64,000 nt of DNA. Source: Capsicum annuum. Its lineage: Eukaryota; Streptophyta; Magnoliopsida; Solanales; Solanaceae. Position numbers and translations under genes: made by a program. Positions 24,692-36,459 of this stretch are shown in pieces (positions within the stretch are counted from its first letter, which is position 1; each line of letters begins with the position of its first letter). The stretch covers positions 3,709,651 to 3,773,650 of the forward strand of contig NC_061118.1 of assembly GCF_002878395.1 (NCBI RefSeq), read 5' to 3'. Under the pieces are notes generated by a model that was not told where the DNA came from, searched no databases, and saw only the letters and a program-made list of their open reading frames with translations.

Positions 24692-26155
24692 ATGGGGAGT
24701 CTAGCTCATGTGGATGAGGATAAGTGGGGGTTGGTGAAGGACATTCACTATTTAGCTAGTCTTAGAGTTTATTTGATAGACTCTGAGAATGGTGGTGTGT
24801 TTGTGCATCAGGTGTCACATTCGTCTCTTGTTATTAAGATAAAGGAAAAGCAAATGTTGGATTCTGATTTGATGATAATTGAGAGGAATATGGGTCAACA
24901 AAAGATTATTGACTTTGCGATTGGTGGTGATGGTATCTTAAGGTACCAAGGCAGGTTAGGTGTTCCCAACGTCGATGGATTAAGGGAAAAGATTTTGGCC
25001 AAAGCTCATGAATCTTGTTATGTTATTCATCCTAGTTCAATGAAGATGTACCATGATCTTAAGAAGTTTTATTGGTGGAATAATAGAAATAATGATGTGG
25101 CTAACTATGTGGCTAAGTGCATGGTGTGTCAACAAGTGAAAGTTGAGCATATAAGACCCGGAGGTTTATACCAAGAGATTAAGTTGCCCGAATGGAAGTG
25201 GGAGGTAATTAATAGAGATTTCATTATCAATCTTCCTTGGTCTCAGAATAAGTATGATTTGATTTAGGTCAATGTGTAAAAGATGACCAAGTCCGTTCAC
25301 TACTTGCCGGTGAGGACTAGTTATTCAACTGAGGATTATGCCAAGTTGTATCTTTCAAAAATTTTGAATTTGTATGATTGTCCTGTTTCTATCATCTCAG
25401 GTCGCGGTACTCCGTTCTCATCTTATTTTTAGCAGTTATTTCAGAAAGGTTTGGGAACTAAGGTATGCCTTAGTAGCGTTTTCCACCCGCAGACGGATGG
25501 ACAAGCGGAAAGGACCATTTAGATATTGTAAGATATGTTTCATTCTTATGTGATTGACTATGGTGGTAGTTGGGTTGATTACTTTCCTCTTATAGAGTTT
25601 GCTTATAATAATAGTTATCACTCTAGCATTGGTACAGCTCCTTTTGAGGTGTTGTATAGTAGGAGGTGTCATTCTTCTAGTAGGTGGTATGAGGTTGGTA
25701 AGGGTAAGTTGTTTGGACCTGCTTTGGTTCACCAAGCCTTGGAGAAGGTAAAGGTCTTCTTGAAGGTGTCTCCCATGAAGGGAGTGATGCATTTTGGTAA
25801 GAAGCAAAAGATTAGACCCGGTATGTTGGTCCGTATTTGGTCATAAAGGGGGTTGGTGATGTTTCCTATGAGTTGGAGTTTCCTCCTAGTTTGAGATCCA
25901 TCCATCCAATTTTCTATGTCTCTATATTGAGGAAGTGTGTGGGTGATCCTTCATCAGTTGTTCCTTTAGAAGGATTGGGTATCTTAGATTCCTTGTCTTA
26001 TGAGGTAGTCCCGATTGAGATCTTGGATCGACAAGTCCGCCAGTTGAAAATAAAGGATGTGGCTTCGGTAAAGGTTCTTTAGAGGAACCATAAGGTTGAA
26101 TAAGATGCTTGGGAAACGAATGGGGACATGAAGTCCAAGTATCCTCACTTGTTCC
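24692..26155 (+). pseudogene. Element C integrase
   Basis: The zinc-binding N-terminus (H...H...CMVCQQ, 25010-25140) is followed by a catalytic core from about 25265 (TKSVHYLPVRTSYSTEDYAK), in which the codon for the second catalytic Asp (25400-25402) is GGT, Gly. The third acidic residue region (DGQAERTI) is present near 25495-25515. The tail 25837-26155 (SYELEFPPSLRSIHPIFYVS, then VKVL) is of chromodomain type. Stops at 25266, 25430, 25520, 26080 and 26100 break it. Confidence 0.85.
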
Positions 26156-26312
26156 TCATTTTGAAAATTTATACTTGAGGTATCTGTTGTTTTTACTATC
26201 TTTGTTCCATGTCTTTTGTTTTCTAACTTGGTTAAACGTTAGTTTGATGGGTAATCACGTGTTAACTCATGATTGTTCTTTCCTTAACCCATCATTTGAG
26301 GACAAATGATCC

Positions 26313-26326
26313 AAGTGGGGGAGAAC
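26313..26326 (+). promoter_or_regulatory. Polypurine tract of element C
   Basis: AAGTGGGGGAGAAC directly before the first bases of the 3' LTR (TAAAACACC). It primes plus-strand synthesis in active relatives. Confidence 0.8.
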
Positions 26327-26370
26327 TAAAACACCTAGTTTTAAACCTTAGAAAATTTCTTAAGTTTGAC
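26327..26370 (+). repeat. Element C 3' LTR, first piece
   Basis: About 44 bp matching the start of the 5' LTR (taaaacaccctagttttaac). Similarity stops near 26370, where a sequence typical of a SIRE-type LTR end begins. Confidence 0.75.
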
Positions 26371-26842
26371 TTGAAAATCAAGAGGGGGGTGAATTGAAAA
26401 TTTTCTGTGAGTCGACTATTAACCCCACACGGTCAACTCGCCTGCAGATTAGTACACTTCACAAATAATATTAGATTTGAAATAAACAAGCAAGTAAATA
26501 ATTAAATTTAAAGTAAAAGACACGAAGATTTATCCTAGTTTGAAACACACTTGTGGTACCTACTTCCAGTCCCCTTGGGTTTCAACGTTTCCATAGATCT
26601 TTCAATATTGGGCTCGAGTACGATGATGAGAAATAATTTCCAAAGACTTATTTTGTTCTTCAGATCTCGTGACACAACTTCAATTTGTATTATAAAGTTG
26701 ACTCGATCCTATTCCTTATACAACTATTGTGAACTAAGAGTTACAAAGCTTTGTGAGACTAAGATTGAGACACTTTGAGATTTTTCTAAAAGTTGCGCAA
26801 TGTCTCTTGTCCTTTGTTTTGTCTTTTATAGTCTTCTGTCGC
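26371..26842 (-). mobile_element. Element X, left piece (SIRE-like copia LTR end, minus strand)
   Basis: The minus strand ends with CAATTCACCCCCCTCTTGATT, a phrase I associate with the 3' end of plant SIRE/Maximus copia LTRs. The rest is AT-rich without genes. It is cut on the right by element D. With 42419-43117 it would form one insertion of about 1.2 kb in the element C LTR. Confidence 0.4.
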
Positions 26843-29800
26843 TGGTAAGTAGTCAATTTGAGGATTTTTTAGCACCATTTAAACCTAAATTACCATGCTT
26901 TTCCATTGCTTTTATGTTAATGTCTTACTTAATGCTCATTTGTACAGGAAAAGTTGAAAAGGGAAGATGAGCAAGTCATTCAAGTCAAAAAGAGGTAAAA
27001 TGTGAAAGAAAAGAGCTAAATACTAGAAATCAAGGCTAAGAATCATCCTTCAGTTACCGCGATCACGGCCTGAGGGTCACAATCGCGACCAGTTTATAAG
27101 TCAATCGGAGAGCGATGGCGATCACAATATGACTATCATGATCGAGGGTGTTGTGAAGGTGGTGAAGAGATGGCAATCGCAATAGAGTGCAAAATTTTTA
27201 AGGGCATTTTTGTAATATTAGGAAAATATGGAATTGGGGCTCAAATAAGGGTTTTTAGCTCATTTTTCACCATCTTTATCCTACCATTCATCTTTACTTT
27301 TTATCTCATTTCTTGGGAGCTTTGATCAAAAATTTGTAGTAACCTTGAGCTAAGATTACATTAGAGTAACTCCTAAGTGAAGGATTAGAAAATTTCCATT
27401 GAAGATTCATTAGAATTTAAAGTGTGCTTTGCATTCTCTTTAGTTTTCATGAATCAAATTGATGGAGATTTTGGTATATTTTTATTTATTATCTTTATTA
27501 GTTGCTAGTTCTTCCTTTTGGGGTATGTTTGACTAGGGTATAAGTGTGTATGGATTGTGATTATTAGTTTCAACTCTTAGTTAATGTTGTTAGGCTTCAC
27601 AAATGTTTGATTATAAAAAGGAATATTTTGGTGAAATCCTCAATTTCCCTAAACCCCGCATAGTCCTTGAAAGATGGATATGGGTAGTCTAGATCCTACA
27701 TCATCCTTGAAAGAGGAATGTAGGTGACATAAGCATTTGTGAACAATAAGATAGATAATAGTTATTCCCTCTTTACTGTCTTAGAAATAAGGATAAATTG
27801 TTGAATTGCTATATCTTGGGTATCATCCTAGAAATAGGGATGCCAAATTGAGGCTTTGTGATGATTAATTGACCACATCCATGAGGTATTCGAAAGAATC
27901 TGTGGGTGATAGTTCGACACTTTGATGAAAGAATAGTATCAAAATTCCTAGCCGAGCCTACCCAAGCATGCCTTAGCTAAGATTTAAAGTTGATTTTCAT
28001 GTACCCATACACTAGTTGCCTCTAGTAAAGCATATACCCGATATCCATTCGTAATTGATTATGCTCTTATTATTCTTAGTCTCGAATTAGTCCTTTAGAA
28101 GCACAAGAATTGTTTCACTTTTGAAAATATTCAAAATTCCCCAAAATATTTGTATAGAGTAATATATTTGAATTTAGAAAGTAACTTTAATTTCAAACTT
28201 ATTTAATCTCCACTCACATTGCTCCTCGTGGATTTGACCCCTAACAGCGCCAAAGTGCACACGCAAGTGTACGTGGTCTTATCAAGTAATATAGTGGCTT
28301 CAAAAAAGCCCAAGTATCGTCCTCTCAGGGACTTGTGTTCGCCGCCTATCTAATTTTAGTCTAACTAATTGAAAAAAATAAACAAAAAGAGAGTTTGTAA
28401 TTTTGTAAAATAAAATAAATAAAGTAAGAAAATAAATTCTTGGAACAATCAATGGAGAAAAGCCCATATTTAAAGCACTTTGAAAAATCATACTATGTTA
28501 TTGAATTTCATTTGTTAACTTGCTTATCTAGGTTGTTGATTCGTAGGGTTAATTGCATGATCATGGTTTCCCAACCAATAATCTTTAACCTAATATGGAT
28601 ATTACAACTACATCGTTGAGCGGGGATGCAATAATCCAATTAAGTTCTTTAAAGCTATCATCCTACGTATGAATCAAGTAAGGCATCTAAGTACATCTTT
28701 ATCCTAGAGGCTAAGTTTAATTCTTTATTTTATAAACGAATAAAAACTCAAACTTTATTTATTCTCATGTTTTATCTCCCTATTCTCTCTTTCGAGATCA
28801 AAAGGTTGACAATATATGTATTCTAAGGGTCGTGAATCCATACAATAATTAAAAAAAGAATAAACAAACAACCAAATATAATAAGAAAAAATTAATCGAA
28901 ATTATTCCAAAACAATAGTAATCAAGTTCTTGGATTTAATCCTGAAAGAGAGTTTAACCTTGAATGAAATTATTCATCATCCAAACCCTTGGAATGATGA
29001 TACAAACCATAAAAAAAACTAAAATAATAATAAAACCTAAAAGAATTTGTAGTAGCCTCCAATAATGTTCCAAGTTGATCTAGGGTTTCCAAGAGGTCCC
29101 AAGATGTTTAAAACGTGATTTAACACGTTATATTTATAGTAAAAAAGTCATAAACTGACTTGGATTGGGTTTCCACGTTATTTCCTTCAGATGGGCAATT
29201 TTTATTCCTCTTTTTAGGGCCATCGCGACGCGGTGACAAGCCAATCGACAATTGTCAATTTCTAGAATCTCACCGCGATTTCACCGCATCGCGGCGCCTC
29301 CTCAAACTTCACCAAATGCTACACCCTCCTATGGGTCACAAAATTGGGCCTACTCTAAATCCATTGGTGTCTTTTACGCATCCATTGGACACCTGTACAG
29401 TCCACCCGCGTCCCATACTTTTCAGGGGTCCAAATTGCGTCCTGCTTGCATTTTGTACTTCCGTGGTCATTTACGAGCCTTTTTGAGTTGTTTCCACTTG
29501 ATTTGAAGCTTTTATATCCTTCATATATCATCATAATCCATTAAAAAGTATCTGATAGAATTAAAAAACAACAATTTAGAGCTTAAAACAACACAACATC
29601 CTCACCAATGAACTAGAAACATGAGCTAAGCATAGGCTAATTTCTCACTAAGCTTTAACTCATTACTTTGACCCTTGGTTTGATCCAATTGACCCTTTAA
29701 CATTATAAACAAGTTGTTTCACATATAAATACATAATAACAATCTTAGTAACTCATTAAAACACATTAGAACCCAACACAAGAGACTAGACAACACCTAG

Positions 29801-30095
29801 CTCAAGCTAGTCACACTAGTTTTCTTGGTTGAACTCTAAATAGTCGAATTGAATCATAACTTGTGTGAAAACACCATTAAATATTTTGAACACATACTTG
29901 GACATATAAATACTCACTAATATCATTATCAACACATATAGTATAAGAATCATCCTCAAAACAAGGCTAAAAAGGCTAGAATAGTAACGCTAGAATGCAT
30001 AAATACACCCAACATCAACCTTGACTCAAAGTTGGGTAATTATATTAACAGCCACCTCCTTTCACTTAAATGGACATGTAAGTTGAGCATTATTA
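26843..30095 (+). repeat. Element D 5' LTR (split by a solo LTR)
   Basis: It matches 40966-42418 from the first base (tggtaag against tgataag) through accgcgatcacggcctgagg at 27057 and 41181, to gttgag...ttatta at its end. The host LTR is continuous except for 28242-30017. A GC-rich cgatcacg block in an otherwise AT-rich LTR is shared by both copies. Confidence 0.8.
28242..30017 (-). mobile_element. Solo LTR (Athila-like) inside the element D 5' LTR
   Basis: A 1776-bp block absent from the other LTR of element D. The flanks accc/c (28237-28241) and acctt (30018-30022) fit a drifted 5-bp duplication of the site seen undisturbed at about 42336. On the minus strand it begins TGATGTTGGGTG and ends GTGTGCACTTTGGCGCTGTTA; the ending is partly like an Athila LTR edge plus primer site. 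A GC-rich cgcggtgagat-type block at 29220-29300 parallels that of other Athila-like LTRs. Open frames in it (for example 29160-29486) have no recognisable product. Confidence 0.55.
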
Positions 30096-30100
30096 TAAAA

Positions 30101-30118
30101 TGGCACTATTGCCGAGGA
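30101..30118 (+). promoter_or_regulatory. Primer-binding site of element D (tRNA-Asp type, degenerate)
   Basis: TGGCACTATTGCCGAGGA, five bases after the LTR end, resembles TGGCGCCGTTGCCGGGGA, the site typical of Athila elements. Confidence 0.65.
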
Positions 30119-31719
30119 ATAATTTAACGTATTGAGTTTGTTTGAAATTTTAGCTTACTTGCTTTGATTCAAACCTGTAAATATTTGTTAGTAACTTTCT
30201 TTTGTTTTTTATGATTAGGTAGATTTTTATTATTATTTTTTGTTGGTTACTGTGGTATCTTAGAATGAATGTGAGTTTGGTGGTTGAAAATCTTATCTTA
30301 ATGATCTATGTCCATATTATGGTGGACCCCACTTTTGGCAAGATTGTATATATACTCCCCGAAAAGAGATGAGTGCACCATATCGATCCTATTGGGAGTA
30401 TGATGGTTCTTTATGTGGTGGTCAATATGGACATTGGAGTGATTTTCCAAATGCCCCCTCCCCTCGTTATGCTAACGTAAATGCTAGTTCTTCTAATGAG
30501 TTTTATTGGTCTCATAATGCGATAAAGGAAGAACAACAAGCTAGGTACAATAGTGTTGAAGCAGTGCTTCAACTCTTTTGGATCAGGCAACTACATATGA
30601 GGAAGACGTGTGTGACTTGTATCAATCCAATGAGGCATTTAAGAAGTAAATCAAAAGGATAGAACAAGTGGGTATAGAGGCTAATCTTTCAAATACCATG
30701 GGTTTACCCACTATTCAAAATGATCTTGAGCTTGAAGAATCCTTGGTGATTTCCCAACCAATAGAACCTAATATAGTTAAAGATACTAAAATTGAGGAAA
30801 TAGTGCTAGAGTCAAAAGAAGAAGCCAAGCAAATCCTTTGTGGAGGCTTTATCCCATTTCGAAGTGAGAATGTCAAAAAGGATGCGACTCTAGAATTAAG
30901 GAGAAGACCTCACTCAAATCACTTTTAAATATTATGCTTATTGGATATAGTGAAAGTCGAACCACCCAATAAAATGATGAATTTTGGAGATGAGGAGGAA
31001 AATCCCTACATTTTAGAGTTTGCCATTCCAAAAGGGCAAAATGAAGCCCCTCACTAGAAGTCCAAAAAAATCAAAATTTGATGTGTAACAAGTGAATTCT
31101 TGATGTTCTCATTGATACCCAATGAGCCTATTAGGAAGTTTGATGTGAAGTTGGATAAGAGATTCAAGTCGTCAAAATGGTGCGATAGAAAATATTTCAT
31201 TGTTTCCTCACCTTTTCCCAAAGTACCTCAAAGATATATTGGTCTAAAGTTGGACTGTCGATTCAAATCTTCTAAATGGAGACATAAATGATAGTCAAAA
31301 GATGTCATGCCACGACTTTAACTAAGGCGTTTCTTCGGAGGCAACCCAAACAAATTTTCTTGATGTTTTCTAAGGTTTTTTGTTCAATTTTTAGCTTTTT
31401 GGGGGTGTTTGTAGGTGATAGCACAACTTGGAATAGGTACCTCAAGAATGAAAGCCCGGATAAGTATATTGGACTTTTTTTATCACTTTAGTAAACTTAC
31501 AAGGTATGATCTTTAAAATACAAATGATGATCACATTCTATGGTTTCTTTTGGTTTGAATTTGATTCATTTGAGCTTAATTTGGTAGAATAAGGTTGTTG
31601 GGATGAGGATTTTTGAATGTGTTCCTTGTCTCAAATGCTAAATTGCAAAATTCTTATTTTCATACACTAGTGCATACCATGTGTTTGATGAAACAACCAC
31701 TTGAGGTTTGTTTGCTTAA
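30119..31719 (+). mobile_element. Element D internal region, first part, with unknown open frames
   Basis: Two adjacent open frames, 30369-30662 (starts MSAPYRSYWEYDGS; aromatic- and Gly-rich) and 30668-30928 (acidic, Glu-rich), are separated only by a stop at 30660 and may once have been one gag-like frame. I recognise no domain. A third, 31100-31291, contains an internal near-repeat (RFKSSKWCDRK and RFKSSKWRHK, about 39 residues apart). From 31302 the text gatgtcatgccacgacttta, then cggaggcaaccca, matches the phrase that in Athila-group elements follows the coding region. So the pol genes seem to have been lost before the element spread. Confidence 0.55.
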
Positions 31720-33272
31720 TTGTAATACCCCAGAAAATTTTTCATTGAACTTTTGTGTATAAACGTGTTGGGTTCTATCTTCTAGAATGAATTATAAATT
31801 TTTCATACGGAATGTCTTAGATTATGATCCACCATTTTGTAAAGTATCGAATAATCTTTCCAACGATATGTGGATCATCCAAAACGTACACCCGAGTGAC
31901 GAGTTATGAATATTTCGATCAAATCGTGAATAGTAGTGAACAGTAAAACATGCAGGAAAAAGTACTGAGGCCTGGCGTAGTTTTGCTTCAAATTTAAACA
32001 ATCATAACTCTATGTACATAATGATCTGGGTGATCTACTATATATCAACGGAAATCTCTGCGAGTCCTCTTTCTAATGAAATTGGTTTCATCCAATTTGT
32101 CTATCGGAGAAAAAAGTTATGGTCGATCTACTTCATCCTATCAAAAGCAAATTTTTGGGTCAACTTCAAATGATCATAACTCCTCGTACATAATGATCTG
32201 GGTGAGATACTATATATCAACGGAACGATATGAGAGTCCTCTTTCTAATGAAATTGGTTTCATCTAATTTGGATATAGGAGTAAAACATTATGGTTGATC
32301 TACTTTAGACTATCAAAACAGTCCACCAAAGGACAGATTCGAGAATTATTTGATTTTTAGGGGTGTTTTGGTCATTCTCCCTCACCCAAAATCCGTCCAA
32401 ACCCTATATTAAAGCCTATTAGAAGCATTATATGTTATATTTCATCAAATTCCCTCAAAAAGAAAACCCTAAGCTCCTACATCCAACTTCAAGAACCTCC
32501 AAAGTTTACGATTAATTCGGCAAATTTATTCAAGGTATAAAGTTCCTAGTTCAAGATCTTCAAGAACCTCCAAAGTTCAGCATTAATTCTGCAAATTTAT
32601 TCAAGATTCCAAGTTCCTAGTTCAAGAACTCCAAGAACCATCATTCAAAGGCACGATTAATATCTCAAAAATAAGTATCGATCTAAAGTTCATCATTCAA
32701 GGTATGTGGGGTTTTTCAACAAGAACTCTCTTTCGTTCTTGTGCCCAAAAGTAATTTTCTTTACAAAGGCATGATTTTTATTTGATTTTTATGAATTTGA
32801 AGCATGAACCCATATCTTATGATGATTATTATGAAATCTTGATGTTTATGATTTTAAAAGATGAATTTACATGTGTGGAGATATAAAGTATGAATCTTAA
32901 ACGATATTTATCATGATTTTGATATTTGGTTCGTGAATCCCCATTGGAAATTTTGTGTTTTTAGAAAGTGTGTTATAAGCACGTTGATGTTGAATATTTT
33001 AGATATTTTGAATGATTTGACCTTTTGGTCTTAATGGAGTTGTTTTGAACTTGAGTGTGAAAGAAATCCACAACGTGGTTGATTTTGACAGATGGAAAGC
33101 ATGATGGCTCACGATGTATATTTATATATTACTGAAATTATTTTATTGTGGATTGTCTTTGAAATGATCTGAGCTAAGTCCGGGAGAAATCTTTAGCACC
33201 AAGTAGGAGGTATAAAGCGACCTTACTTCCCTAGAAATCTTTAGTCCGAGACCCATTTTCTGGGGCATTACA
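31720..33272 (+). repeat. Element E 5' LTR (about 0.6-0.9 kb shorter than the 3' copy)
   Basis: It runs from TGTAATACCCC to GGGGCATTACA. The LTR is collinear with 36694-38882 until ttacttccctagaa (about 33234 and 37959). It then jumps to the last 40 bases (ccgagacccattttctgggg), omitting the section found at about 37960-38850 of the 3' LTR. It also holds a local duplication of aagaacctccaaagtt...agttcctagttcaaga (about 32496-32625). Confidence 0.85.
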
Positions 33273-33275
33273 AAC

Positions 33276-33289
33276 TTAGTATCAAAGCC
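33276..33289 (+). promoter_or_regulatory. Primer-binding site of element E (tRNA-Met, degenerate)
   Basis: TTAGTATCAAAGCC three bases after the LTR; two G-to-A changes from TTGGTATCAGAGCC. Confidence 0.75.
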
Positions 33290-33479
33290 TAAGGTTTAAG
33301 GTGTCCTAGGGAGTCTGACAAGCCACGTTAAGTAGAGTCTTAATCATCGGTGTGTAGCGCACCACATCTATGAGCAAGAGGCTATAAGACATTTTAGGAA
33401 AAAGTGTGATTCTTTCTTTTAGAAGTCTATCATGCTTAAATTGTCTCTCTTTGCTATTGATTCGTGCTTTTCTCTTTCA

Positions 33480-34573
33480 GAAATACGCCTCCACGTCGAG
33501 CGAGAAGAAATAATGATGGTCAGCAACCTCAACCCACTGACCCATCCGAATGATCTCCTAGGGATACCTCCTGATATAGAGATAGAGTTCGGGATTGATC
33601 TTCTTCCCGATACTCAACCCATTTCTATTCCTTCTTACCGTATGGCCCCTGTAGAACTTAAGGAGTTGAAAGAGCAACTCAAAGATCTACTAGATAAGGG
33701 TTTCATAAGGCCCAGTATTTCTCCTTGGGGTGTTCCTATGTTGTTTGTGAGAAAGAAAGATAGCTCTTTGTGTATGTGCATTGATTACCGCCAACTGAAT
33801 AAAGTCACCATCAAAAATAAGTACCCCCTTCTGAGAATAGATGATTTGTTTGACCAATTGCAAGGTGCAAGTTATTTCTCAAAGATAGACCTTCGTTCCG
33901 GCTATCATCAACTCAAAGTTAGGGAGTGTGACATCCCAAAAACTACTTTTCAAACTCGTTATGGCCATTTTGTGCTTCTTGTTATGTCTTTTGGGCTAAC
34001 TAATGCCCCAGCAGCTTTCATGGACCTCATGAATCGAGTGTTCAGATCATATCTGGATATGTTTGTCATAGTGTTCATCGATGATATACTGGTGTACTCC
34101 CATAGTGAGGATGAACATTATGATCATCTCCGAACTATCTTGCAAACCCTTAGAGATCATAAGTTGTTTGCCAAGTTCAGTAAGTGTGAGTTTTGGATAA
34201 GGTCAGTTGCTTTTCTAGGTCATATCATTTCTTCCGAGGGTATTAGAGTTGATCCCCAAAAGACCGAAGCTATTAGAAATTGGCCTAGACCTATTTCTCC
34301 GACTGATATCCAAAGTTTCTTAGATTTAGCTGGCTATTACCGCTGTTTTGTTGAGGGTTTCTCCTCTATAGCGTCTCCTATGACTCGGTTGACCCAAAAG
34401 AAAGTGAAGTTCTTGTGGTCCGAATCTTGTGAGAAGAATTTTCAGGAGTTGAAGACTCGACTCACTTCAGCCCCTATTTTGACTTTGCCTAATGGTTTTG
34501 ATGGTTTTGTGGTGTACTGTGATGCTTCGAGAGTTGGGTTGGGTTGCGTATTGATACAGAGGGTAAGGTTATA
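33480..34573 (+). pseudogene. Element E gag start fused to reverse transcriptase
   Basis: The open frame 33432-34574 joins two unrelated parts. At 33480-33550 another frame reads [20 protein letters not shown], a typical start of Tekay gag. From about 33563 the text is the RT entry ([20 protein letters not shown]). RT then continues unbroken: [37 protein letters not shown], and the catalytic FIDDILVYS at 34074-34100, with both Asp intact. It ends in the RNase H entry [13 protein letters not shown]. The rest of gag and all of protease, about 2 kb in element C, are missing. A single-base frameshift at about 34562-34567 ends the frame. Confidence 0.85.
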
Positions 34574-35409
34574 GCTTATGCTTCTAGACAGTTGAAACCC
34601 CATGAGAAAAACTACCCCACCCATGAACTTGAGTTGGTTACTGTTGTGTTTGCTTTGAAAAGCTGGAGACACTATTTGTATGGTGTCCATGTTGACGTTT
34701 TCAGGGATCATAAAAGTCTGCAGTATGTGTTTACCCAAAGAGAATTGAATCTTAGGCAGAGACGATGGTTAGAATTGTTAGAGAACTATGATATGAGTGT
34801 GTTGTACCATTCGGGCAATTGTTAAAGGACTATGATATGAGTGTGTTGTACCATTCGGGCAAGGCCAATGTTGTGGTGGATGCCCTAAGTAGAGTGTCCA
34901 TGGGTAGTGTTTCGCATGTGGTAGAAGGTAAGAAAGAGTTGGCTTGTGATGTACATCATTTGGCCAAATTGAGGGTTAGGTTGTTTGACTCTGCTGAAGG
35001 TAGTATAGGGGTTCAAAGTAGTTCTGAATCCTCCTTGGTTTCGGAAGTGAAGGAAAAGCAATACTTAGATGCTAGTTTGGTCAGACTGAAGAAGTCAGTC
35101 AAGGACCAAAAAGTAGAGGTTTTCTCCCAAAAAAGAGCTGGTGTGTTGAGATTCCAGGGTAGATTGTATGTCCCGAATGTTGATGATCTGAGACAAAGGA
35201 TTATGGCTGAAGTACACGGGGCGCGATATTATATTCATCCTGGTGCCACTAAGATGTACCAAGACTTGCAGGAAACCTATTGGTACAGTGGCATGAAGAA
35301 AGATATAGCAGTATTTGTAGCTAAGTGTGCAACATGCCAACAGGTTAAGGTTGAACAACAAAGACCTGGTGGTATGATGCAAGAGTTTAGTATTCCCACC
35401 TGGAAGTAG
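34544..35409 (+). pseudogene. Element E RNase H and integrase N-terminus
   Basis: RNase H blocks are present ([39 protein letters not shown]). At 34786-34873 a 44-bp unit (ctatgatatgagtgtgttg...) is tandemly duplicated. Because 44 is not a multiple of three, the frame shifts. The next frame, 34819-35409, holds the integrase zinc finger (H...H...CATCQQ, about 35215-35340). It ends at TAG 35407-35409 in WK*EEINMDF, where related copies have TGG (Trp). Confidence 0.85.
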
Positions 35410-35421
35410 GAAGAGATAAAT

Positions 35422-36459
35422 ATGGACTTTGTTATTGGTTTACCTCCTTCCCAATGCCATCATGATTCTATTTGGGTTGTGGTTGATAGGTTGACTAAGT
35501 CTGCTTATTTATTGCCTGTTCATACTTCATATACTGCTGAGGATTACGCTAGATTATATATCCGAGAGCTAGTCAGACTGCATGGAGTTCCCTTGTCTAT
35601 CATTTCAAATAGTGGTACTCAGTTCACTTTGCAATTTTGGAAAACTTTTCAGAAGGATCTTGGTACCCAAGTATTTTTTAGTTCTGTTTTTCATCTGCAG
35701 ACCATCCAGACCTTAGAGGATAAGTTGAGAGCTTGTACACTTGACTTTAAGGGAAGTTGGGATGATCACTTACCGTTGATAGAGTTTTCCTACAATAACA
35801 GTTTCCACTCTAGTATTGGCATGACTCCATTTGAAGCCTTATATGGGAAGAAGTGTAGATTACCTATAGGTTGGTTCGAGGTGGGTGAAGCAGCTGTGAG
35901 TGGTTTTGATTCGGTATTTAAGGCTATGGAAAAAGTTAAGTTGATTAGGAAAAGGTTGAAAACTGCGCAAAGTTGTCACAAGTCATATGCGGATGTTAGA
36001 AGAAGAGACCTTGAGTTTGAACTTGGTGACCTAGTGTATCTGAAAATTTCACCCATGAAGGGGGTGAAGAGATTCAAAAAGAAGGGAAATCTTAGTCCCC
36101 GTTATGTTGGTCCTTACAAAATTCTCAACCGTGTTGGTAAGGTAGCTTATGAGGTCGAGTTGCCTTCCGAGTTGTCCTCTGTTCATCCAATATTCCATGT
36201 CTCTATGCTTAGAAAGCATATTAGCAATACTGTGGTAGTGGATTCCTCTGTGAGTGCTGACATTCAAGAAAATCTTTCTTTTGATGAGATTTCTATTGAG
36301 ATTCTTGATTTCTGTGTCCGAAGACTACGGAACAAAGAAGTTCCCTTGGTCAAAGTGTTGTGGCAAAACCAATCTGTTGAGGGTGCAACTTGGGAAGCTG
36401 AGGCAAATATGCGATCCAAGTACCCGCACCTATTTTCCACAAACTCCAATCAAGCCTAA
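35422..36459 (+). pseudogene. Element E integrase core and chromodomain-type tail
   Basis: This open frame begins in the catalytic core (DFVIGLPPSQ, VVVDRLTKSAYLLPV) with the first catalytic Asp. The second Asp codon (35608-35610) is AAT, giving ISNSGTQF. After VFHLQ the next residues are TIQTLEDK. The roughly seven residues that carry the catalytic Glu in relatives (element C keeps DGQAERTIxIL) are deleted near 35700. Two of the three DDE residues are therefore gone. The tail is complete (PLVKVLWQNQSVEGATWEAE), ending SKYPHLFSTNSNQA. Confidence 0.85.

Noticed and set aside
29160..29506. Two overlapping frames of 84-108 codons
   Set aside because: They lie in the solo LTR, overlap each other, and match no family.
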